Shown here: positions 1 through 5,912 of the stretch, piece by piece | Numbering within the stretch: the first letter of the stretch is position 1 | How the letters are laid out: every line of letters begins with the position of its first letter | NCBI GenBank assembly: GCA_007121575.1 | Contig: SKKJ01000114.1 | Coordinates: 1-5,912 of the forward strand | DNA length: 5,912 nt | Source: Natronomonas sp. | Lineage (GTDB): Archaea > Halobacteriota > Halobacteria > Halobacteriales > Haloarculaceae | Direction: 5' to 3' | Notes under the pieces: generated by a model | What the model was told of the DNA's origin: nothing | The model's database searches: none | What the model saw: the letters and a program-made list of their open reading frames with translations, nothing else | Position numbers and translations under genes: made by a program

Positions 1-1
1 G

Positions 2-601
2 AACCACGACGGCGAACGGTTCGTCGACGAAGGAGAGGACGCGCGCGCGCACACCTACGCGAAGTTCGGCCGCCGTATCTTCGAACAGCCGTATCACGAG
101 GCGTTCATCATCGTCGACTCGTCGGTCGTCGACAACGTTGCGCATATGGGTCCCTCGCGGTCGATCACTGCCGACTCGATCGAAGGACTTGCAAACCGAC
201 TCGATATCGAAGACGTCGAGCAAGCCGTCGAAACCGTCGAGGAGTACAACGCGGCCTGCGATCCCGACTCGAAAGAGAGCTACGAGCCGAACCAACTGGA
301 CGGGAACTCGACTGACGGGCTAGATCTGCCGAAGTCCAACTGGGCGATGCCGCTGGATGAACCGCCGTACACCGGCTACCCGGTCACCGGTGGGATGACG
401 TTCGCCTTCGGTGGCGTGGCGATCACGGCCGAAGCGGAAGTCCTCGATACGACGGACACGGTTATCCCCGGTCTGTTCGCGGCCGGTAACTCGACCGGCG
501 GGCTCTTTTATAACAACTACCCCGGCGGAACCGGGCTGACGAACGCGGCCGTCTTCGGTCGGATCGCCGGCGAAAACGCCGCATCGTTCATCGACAACTA
601 G
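2..601 (+). CDS. TcuA-type FAD-dependent dehydrogenase, C-terminal fragment (5' end outside window)
   Basis: The reading frame is open from the first bases and ends at TAG 599-601, giving the last 199 residues; the N-terminal FAD-binding Rossmann motif lies upstream of the window. The fragment starts inside the family's capping domain: RFVDEGED at fragment residues 7-14 and the TYAKFGRRIFEQP stretch at 18-30 resemble tricarballylate dehydrogenase TcuA. The C-terminal flavin-contacting part is also present: TFAFGGVAI at 133-141, IPGLFAAGNSTGGLFYNNYP at 155-174, GGTGLTNAAVFGRIAG at 175-190. TcuA oxidises tricarballylate to cis-aconitate. Members of this fumarate reductase/succinate dehydrogenase flavoprotein superfamily use varied substrates, so the family is fairly secure but the substrate is not; a 3-ketosteroid-dehydrogenase-like or fumarate-reductase-like role is possible. 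No transmembrane or haem-binding segment is seen in the visible part. It converges on the thiolase operon across an A+T-rich gap. Confidence 0.85.
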   Translation, partial: NHDGERFVDEGEDARAHTYAKFGRRIFEQPYHEAFIIVDSSVVDNVAHMGPSRSITADSIEGLANRLDIEDVEQAVETVEEYNAACDPDSKESYEPNQLDGNSTDGLDLPKSNWAMPLDEPPYTGYPVTGGMTFAFGGVAITAEAEVLDTTDTVIPGLFAAGNSTGGLFYNNYPGGTGLTNAAVFGRIAGENAASFIDN

Positions 602-984
602 TTGCTGACATAACGCAGGGCGTTTCCCCCATATATCACCTGAACGAATTTATCGATTTGATGTGGTTACTGGCAGCAGCCTTTATAAATAAGACGGTGG
701 ACTATTATAAAGCGCACAACGGTAGCATCAATGGATTACAGGCCAGTGATAAAGAGAACGTTATATAAAATGTAGGAGAATACCACGGATGATTCGCGCG
801 TTTTCTGCGTCGGCTTTAGGCCTTATCGAAATATCGTAGCGCAGTTTTACGAACAGCGTTTCGGGTATATACCATATATTTGAATGGTTAATTAACAGAT
901 ATCGTTGATTTCAATTATTTGAACCATACCAACATATGATATTTTTAAATCATGAGTGGAAGAGAAGGTTCGATTCACCTGGGT
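602..984. other. A+T-rich convergent intergenic region with TATA-like elements and no convincing gene
   Basis: This 383-base gap lies between two genes that converge. Hand counting gives about 39% G+C for 601-960, against about 63% in a sample of neighbouring coding DNA. It holds TATA-like strings on the plus strand at 682-690 (TTTATAAAT), 760-769 (GTTATATAAA) and 942-950, and on the minus strand across 705-712 (read as CTTTATAA). Only tiny open frames occur: plus 731-775 (14 codons), plus 789-839 (16 codons, preceded by GGAG at 775-778) and minus 875-816 (19 codons). None resembles a protein I know. No tRNA fold, clear terminator or transposase remnant was found. It could hold a small RNA, microprotein genes, or the scar of a lost gene. 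Confidence 0.6.
681..712. repeat. 8-bp perfect inverted repeat whose arms are opposed TATA-like boxes
   Basis: CTTTATAA at 681-688 is the exact reverse complement of TTATAAAG at 705-712, with a 16-base spacer. Each arm reads as a haloarchaeal TATA-like box, the left one pointing right and the right one pointing left. The symmetry could mark a dimeric regulator site or two facing promoters. It could also be chance in an A+T-rich stretch; no gene start lies at the expected distance on either side. Confidence 0.35.
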
Positions 985-1347
985 TCAGACCGGTTCGAAC
1001 CGATATCCGTCCCACTCTTGTGGACCGTCCGCCGCTTTGATTCCGACGCCGGGTTCGCGAAGCTCTTCGGTGTACACCGGCGTGACCTCCATACCGATCT
1101 CGACGTCATCGGTCGTGGTTTGCCCGAGCGCGCGGACGGCCGTTCCGTCCACGTCGAATTCGACGATCGCCAGGGTATTCGGCGCGCGAACGCCGGGTGG
1201 AGTCGCCGTACTCGTCGTCCACGTCAGTATCTCACCGGTGTACTCGCTGAGGTCGATGGTTTCGACGGGGTTCGAACCATCGCGACCTCGTGGATGTCCG
1301 GGGTAGCTAATCGATCCGTTCTCGTATCGGTATGCTTCCATCGTCAT
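985..1347 (-). CDS. OB-fold (DUF35-like) protein, probable beta subunit of haloarchaeal-type beta-ketothiolase
   Basis: This 120-residue acidic protein is encoded directly after the thiolase; its ATG overlaps the thiolase TGA as ATGA at 1344-1347, suggesting translational coupling and fixing the start (M3 is an alternative). The body resembles the OB-fold of DUF35 acyl-CoA-associated proteins: a strand-rich segment at residues 38-66 containing TWTTSTATPPGVRAPNTLA, then VRALGQ at 71-76, and a VEIGMEVTPVY turn-strand at 82-92. Typical DUF35 proteins carry an N-terminal four-cysteine zinc ribbon. This one contains no cysteine at all; the N-terminus instead reads YRYENGSISYPGHPRG. In Haloferax mediterranei, BktB and PhaA are two-subunit enzymes made of a thiolase chain and an OB-fold chain; this pair fits that scheme. 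In related archaeal thiolase/HMG-CoA synthase complexes DUF35 acts as a scaffold near the CoA-binding site. A direct role in catalysis is not expected. Confidence 0.9.
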   Translation of the reverse strand: MTMEAYRYENGSISYPGHPRGRDGSNPVETIDLSEYTGEILTWTTSTATPPGVRAPNTLAIVEFDVDGTAVRALGQTTTDDVEIGMEVTPVYTEELREPGVGIKAADGPQEWDGYRFEPV

Positions 1348-2501
1348 TGGTTTGCCTCGAGGATAGTGGTGATCACGCAGTTTCCGAATCCGCCGACGTT
1401 GCAGGCCAAGCCGGTTTCAGCCGAGACTTGCCGATCGCCGGCCTCGCCGACGAGCTGTTCGTATATCTCATACCCCTGTGCGACGCCGCTCGCACCGAGC
1501 GGATGACCTTTCGATTTGAGCCCCCCTGACGGGTTTATCGGGAGTTCGCCGTCGAGTTTCGTTCGGCCGTCCATCGCGTGTTCCCACGCGTTACCCTTCT
1601 CGGCGAACCCAATCCCTTCCATCTGGAGGAACTCGAGGATGGTGAACATGTCGTGAAGTTCCGCCACGTCGATATCGTCCGGAGTGAGATCGGCCATCTC
1701 GAATGCCTGCTCGCTGCTTTTGACGACGCCACCCATCGTCGTCGGGTCCTCCCGCTCGTGAACGACGTGGGTGTCCGTCGCGCCGCCGATCCCCGAGACG
1801 ATCGCGTAATCGTCGGCGTATTCTTCAGCCACCTCAACCGAGCAGAACATGAGGGCAGCGCTGCCGTCGGTGACGGGGCAGAAATCGTACAGCCGGAGCG
1901 GATCGGCGATGATCGGGCTGTCGAGCGCCTCCTCGACGGTGATCTCTTTTTGGAACTGGGCGTTTTCGTTTCGCGTCCCGTTTTCGTGGTTTTTGACCGC
2001 GACTCTCGCGAGGCTTTCACGCGGTGCGTCGAAGCGATCGAGATACATTCGAGCGGTCAATCCCGCGAATGACGGAAGCGTCACACCGTGTTTGTACTCC
2101 GCCGGATGGGTGCACGATGCGATGATGTCGGTCGCCTCGGCGGTCGAGCGGTGCGTCATCTTTTCGCCACCGACGAGCAGCGTCATCTCGCTCGCGCCGG
2201 AGGCGATCGACTGCCACGCCGCATAGATCCCTGCGCCACCGCTCGCACTCGTTTGATCGACTCGCTGGCTGTATGCGGGCATGAGTCCGAGATCGTGTGC
2301 GAGAGCGTTCATAATTCCCGTTTGCCCTTCGAACTCCCCGCTGGACATGTTCGATACATACAGGTGCTCGACTGCCTCAGGAGGCACGCCAGCATCAGTC
2401 AAGCACGCGTTCCCGGCCTCCGCGAGCAACTCACAGATCCACTCCTCGCGCTGTCCAAACTTCGTCATCGATCCCCCGATGACTGCGACTGTGTCGGTCA
2501 T
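1344..2501 (-). CDS. Haloarchaeal-type thiolase (beta-ketothiolase alpha subunit) with Ser at the nucleophile position
   Basis: This 385-residue cytosolic protein has the length and motif order of a thiolase. The usual CASG nucleophile motif reads SASG here, putting Ser85 where bacterial and eukaryotic enzymes have Cys. The other two catalytic motifs are intact: His283 in ELHDMF (281-286) and His333 in KGHPLGASG (331-339). A late Cys367 lies in ACNVGGFG (366-373). A Ser-His-His triad is known for the two-subunit BktB and PhaA beta-ketothiolases of Haloferax mediterranei. Those enzymes condense acetyl-CoA with acetyl- or propionyl-CoA for polyhydroxyalkanoate synthesis; family members may also work in fatty-acid breakdown or isoprenoid supply. 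No phaB, phaC or phasin gene is visible, so the pathway is open. The start at 2499-2501 is supported by a TATA-like box 24-31 bases upstream and by the near-terminal VAVIGGSMTKFG. It is the first gene of a two-gene operon. Confidence 0.93.
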   Translation of the reverse strand: MTDTVAVIGGSMTKFGQREEWICELLAEAGNACLTDAGVPPEAVEHLYVSNMSSGEFEGQTGIMNALAHDLGLMPAYSQRVDQTSASGGAGIYAAWQSIASGASEMTLLVGGEKMTHRSTAEATDIIASCTHPAEYKHGVTLPSFAGLTARMYLDRFDAPRESLARVAVKNHENGTRNENAQFQKEITVEEALDSPIIADPLRLYDFCPVTDGSAALMFCSVEVAEEYADDYAIVSGIGGATDTHVVHEREDPTTMGGVVKSSEQAFEMADLTPDDIDVAELHDMFTILEFLQMEGIGFAEKGNAWEHAMDGRTKLDGELPINPSGGLKSKGHPLGASGVAQGYEIYEQLVGEAGDRQVSAETGLACNVGGFGNCVITTILEANQ

Positions 2502-2627
2502 GAATACTTATTACGGGAGGTGGATCGTAAAACTACGTGTAAATGCCGAACAGTTCAATGCGATGGCGCACGTTCACTCCGGACGAGCGGATTCGAAGTT
2601 CCATCAGAGCCCGAAGCCACCGAACGC
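2502..2627. promoter_or_regulatory. Divergent intergenic region between the thiolase operon and dsbB
   Basis: These 126 bases must hold the promoters of both flanking genes. The thiolase box is entered separately. For dsbB, no TATA-like sequence lies near -26 (around 2602, which is G+C-rich) and no Shine-Dalgarno site precedes its ATG. The best rightward candidate is ACTTATTACG at about 2506-2515, which would give a leader of roughly 90 bases. If so, the two core promoters overlap and could interfere with each other. Confidence 0.35.
2525..2532 (-). promoter_or_regulatory. TATA-like box of the thiolase/OB-fold operon
   Basis: Read on the minus strand, TTTTACGA lies at -31 to -24 from the thiolase ATG, where the TATA element of a leaderless or near-leaderless haloarchaeal gene is expected. 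No Shine-Dalgarno motif lies before the ATG. The match to a TATA consensus is moderate, and the B-recognition element is not clear. Confidence 0.4.
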
Positions 2628-3044
2628 ATGGGAAGCCCATTCACCAACTCTCGGGTGATATTAGCAGTCTGCGCAGCCATCGCGACCATCGCGACCGCGG
2701 GAAGCCTCTATTTCAGTGAGGTGATGAACCTATATCCCTGTGAACTGTGTTGGTTTCAACGCATCGCGATGTATCCGTTGGTGATCATCCTCTCCATCGC
2801 CGTCTACGAAAACCGACTCGGTGTGTGGCGAAGCGCGCTTCCCTTTTCCGTCGGTGGAGGCCTCATCGCGGCGTATCACTCGTATATCCAACGAACGTCG
2901 TCAGCCACGTGCTCGGTCGGCGGCGGCTGTGAAAACGTCCAGTTCGAACTGTTCGGTCTGCTTTCGATCCCGAACTTGGCCCTCCTCGCCTTCGCGATGA
3001 TCACGGTTATCCTCGCCGTGGGAGTGGTGACAGATCGAGACTGA
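2628..3044 (+). CDS. dsbB: DsbB-like disulfide bond formation protein (membrane thiol:quinone oxidoreductase)
   Basis: This 138-residue membrane protein has about four hydrophobic spans (roughly residues 8-30, 44-60, 68-88 and 109-134), the DsbB/BdbC architecture. The redox motif is CELC at 38-41, followed by WFQR at 42-45, just after the first span, and the second cysteine pair is C95 and C101 in the loop between spans three and four. DsbB proteins pass electrons from an extracytoplasmic thioredoxin-like oxidase (DsbA type) to quinone; haloarchaea would use menaquinone. The second pair is only six residues apart, closer than in E. coli DsbB and like short BdbC/DsbI forms. ATG 2628 was chosen because the first span begins a few residues later; the frame stays open far upstream but only as antisense to the thiolase. 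No partner dsbA is adjacent. It converges on maeB, with 31 bases between the stop codons. Confidence 0.93.
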   Translation: MGSPFTNSRVILAVCAAIATIATAGSLYFSEVMNLYPCELCWFQRIAMYPLVIILSIAVYENRLGVWRSALPFSVGGGLIAAYHSYIQRTSSATCSVGGGCENVQFELFGLLSIPNLALLAFAMITVILAVGVVTDRD

Positions 3045-3075
3045 GTGGAGCGAACGGTGGTACGCGAGCCGACGA

Positions 3076-5322
<2,247 letters not shown>

Positions 5323-5343
5323 ACAGATCTTGCCGGTATGCAG

Positions 5344-5350
5344 CCTAAAG
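5344..5350 (-). promoter_or_regulatory. TATA-like box of maeB
   Basis: On the minus strand CTTTAGG occupies -28 to -22 from the maeB ATG, the spacing of a leaderless haloarchaeal promoter. The stretch just before the ATG has no Shine-Dalgarno motif. A second A+T-rich string, read TATATTTTCG on the minus strand at about 5384-5393, lies some 65 bases upstream and might be a further promoter. Confidence 0.45.
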
Positions 5351-5435
5351 AGTGATTGTATTGCCCCAAATATCGGTTTGCTGACGAAAATATACGAGAA
5401 AGAGCCAGACGTTACATGCCAAATCCAGACAGGTC

Positions 5436-5444
5436 ATTTTTATC
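5436..5444 (+). promoter_or_regulatory. TATA-like box of the 57-residue membrane protein gene
   Basis: ATTTTTATC is centred 27 bases before the ATG at 5467, an exact leaderless-promoter spacing. It decides the start of the gene: the longer in-frame ATG at 5356 would put this box inside the coding region. It is the clearest TATA-like match in the window that stands before a gene. Confidence 0.6.
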
Positions 5445-5456
5445 CGAGCATCTCGG
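5444..5456. promoter_or_regulatory. Perfect inverted repeat in the core promoter, possible operator
   Basis: CCGAG-CAT-CTCGG is a perfect 5-bp inverted repeat with a 3-base centre, lying directly after the TATA-like box and 11-23 bases before the ATG. Bound protein here would block the preinitiation complex, as expected for a haloarchaeal repressor site. If transcription is leaderless the element is not transcribed, so an RNA hairpin role is unlikely. A repeat this short can arise by chance. Confidence 0.3.
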
Positions 5457-5466
5457 AAATACTCGT

Positions 5467-5640
5467 ATGCTGCAACTCATCGGAATCGCTTGGTCGGCAT
5501 GGAAGCTGAGTGCGAAACGGCTCGGTCCGGTCGGTGGTGCGGTGTTCGCCGGTGTCGCGGTTATCGGATTCGTGCTGCTTCGAAAGTATCTCAGTGAAAG
5601 CCACCCAGCGATTGATAATGCGATCGAAAGGGCGGTATAA
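5467..5640 (+). CDS. Small single-span membrane protein of unknown function (57 residues)
   Basis: I do not recognise a named family. The N-terminus, MLQLIGIAWSAWKLSAKRLG at 1-20, looks amphipathic with Lys and Arg near its end; residues 21-38 (starting PVGGAVFAGVAVIGFVLL) form one Gly/Val-rich transmembrane helix, followed by RK and a short polar tail that contains acidic residues. With two positive residues directly after the helix and others before it, topology is uncertain. Translation is placed at 5467 because of the TATA-like box 27 bases upstream; the longer 94-residue frame from 5356 would add a 37-residue segment with no hydrophobic or family character. The gene diverges from maeB and converges on hisA with 29 bases between them, so it is probably transcribed alone. 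Small membrane proteins like this are common in haloarchaea and often act as accessory subunits or stress proteins; nothing here allows a choice. Confidence 0.7.
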   Translation: MLQLIGIAWSAWKLSAKRLGPVGGAVFAGVAVIGFVLLRKYLSESHPAIDNAIERAV

Positions 5641-5652
5641 AAGTAGCTACTT
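5637..5652 (-). terminator. Possible terminator of hisA: 12-bp palindrome followed by a T run
   Basis: AAGTAGCTACTT at 5641-5652 is a perfect 12-bp palindrome starting directly after the stop codon of the small membrane protein gene. Read on the minus strand, downstream of hisA, it runs into TTTTAT; with the pyrimidine-rich CTCTCTTTC just before it, this could end hisA transcription. As a hairpin it would have only a 4-bp stem and 4-base loop. Archaeal termination depends mainly on T runs, and this run is short. Confidence 0.3.
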
Positions 5653-5669
5653 GAAAGAGAGCGGTTGGT

Positions 5670-5912
5670 TCAGCGCTCCATCGCTTCTTCGAGCGTAAAT
5701 CGTCCCTCATACAGCGCCGTACCGATCACGACCGCGGCGGCGCCGGTCTGTTCGAGCGTGTCAATGTCTTCGAGCGTCGAGACCCCGCCGCTTGCCACGA
5801 CCGGGATATCGACCGCTTCGACGACGCGTTCGATCGGTTCCCGGCGAATACCCGATAGCTGTCCTTCGACATCGACATCGGTAAAGAGAATCGCACCAGC
5901 ACCTTCCGCTTC
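5670..5912 (-). CDS. hisA: HisA, phosphoribosylformimino-5-aminoimidazole carboxamide ribotide isomerase, C-terminal fragment
   Basis: The last 80 residues and the TGA stop (5670-5672) of HisA are present; the N-terminal two thirds lie beyond the window. HisA performs the Amadori-type isomerisation of ProFAR to PRFAR, the fourth step of histidine biosynthesis, on a (beta/alpha)8 barrel in the cytosol. Visible barrel parts: ILFTDVDVEGQLSG at fragment residues 8-21, the strand and loop holding the conserved active-site Thr; PVVASGGVSTLEDI at 37-50, a phosphate-binding loop; and AAVVIGTALYEG at 59-70, the second phosphate site. The Thr-loop reads DVEG where bacterial enzymes usually have a KDG-like motif, which I regard as an archaeal variant rather than a defect. 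The similar barrel enzyme HisF is less likely because of the TALYEGRFTLEEA ending. No other his gene is visible, and the gene is convergent with its neighbour. Confidence 0.94.
   Translation of the reverse strand, partial: EAEGAGAILFTDVDVEGQLSGIRREPIERVVEAVDIPVVASGGVSTLEDIDTLEQTGAAAVVIGTALYEGRFTLEEAMER

Noticed and set aside
745..790. C/D box small RNA based on GTGATAA at 745-751
   Set aside because: The C-box match has one mismatch and no CTGA D box follows at a suitable distance.
816..875. A 19-codon minus-strand frame in the A+T-rich gap (MVYTRNAVRKTALRYFDKA)
   Set aside because: It is very short, has no promoter-like element at proper spacing and resembles no known peptide; kept only as a note.
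991..1000. GGTTCGAACC, which resembles a tRNA T-arm (a similar GGTTCGAACC string occurs at 1269-1278)
   Set aside because: No acceptor, D-arm or anticodon arm can be paired around either copy. Both fall inside the OB-fold gene, where they encode YRFEPV and DGSNPV.
952..1506. A 184-codon plus-strand frame with a TATA-like string at 942-950
   Set aside because: The A+T string is directly next to the ATG, too close to be its promoter, and the frame is antisense to the OB-fold and thiolase genes with no recognisable product.
1578..2226. Overlapping open frames on the plus strand and another minus-strand frame across the thiolase gene
   Set aside because: All are shadows of the thiolase; their Arg/Ser-rich or mirror-type translations match no family, while the thiolase frame has intact catalytic motifs.
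2088..2627. N-terminal extension of the dsbB frame by 180 codons
   Set aside because: The extra segment is antisense to the thiolase gene and lacks any signal or family feature; the DsbB fold starts right after ATG 2628.
5356..5466. Longer 94-residue version of the small membrane protein starting at ATG 5356
   Set aside because: It would place the best TATA-like box of the region inside the coding sequence and adds a charged segment without family character; ATG 5467 has ideal leaderless spacing.

Overview
The window looks like haloarchaeal chromosome. The proteins are rich in Asp and Glu, coding DNA is roughly 60% G+C, TATA-like boxes sit about 26 bases before several start codons (leaderless transcription), Shine-Dalgarno sites are mostly absent, and several proteins resemble haloarchaeal family members. 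The genus cannot be fixed from the sequence alone. I see no rRNA, tRNA, CRISPR array, insertion sequence or pseudogene.

Layout. A C-terminal fragment of a TcuA-type FAD-dependent dehydrogenase (+, 2-601) is followed by a 383-base A+T-rich gap with several TATA-like elements but no convincing gene. Next, on the minus strand, is a two-gene unit (2501 down to 985): a thiolase whose nucleophile position is Ser instead of Cys, and a small cysteine-free OB-fold (DUF35-like) partner, joined by an ATGA overlap. This matches the two-subunit haloarchaeal-type beta-ketothiolase. Divergent from it is a short DsbB-like membrane thiol oxidase (+, 2628-3044), which converges on a 748-residue MaeB-type malic enzyme carrying a C-terminal phosphotransacetylase-like domain (-, 5322-3076). 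A 57-residue single-span membrane protein (+, 5467-5640) diverges from maeB and converges on the C-terminal part of hisA (-, window end to 5670).

How the genes relate. The thiolase pair (acetyl-CoA and acyl-CoA condensation or cleavage), the malic enzyme (malate to pyruvate, probably sensing acetyl-CoA through its C-terminal domain) and the TcuA-like oxidoreductase (tricarboxylate or related substrate) all belong to central carbon metabolism. Only the thiolase and its OB-fold partner form a clear operon. DsbB (disulfide formation at the membrane) and HisA (histidine biosynthesis) appear to be unrelated neighbours. The least explained parts are the A+T-rich gap at 602-984 and the small membrane protein, which has a perfect inverted repeat in its core promoter. 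I found no clear new multi-gene system.
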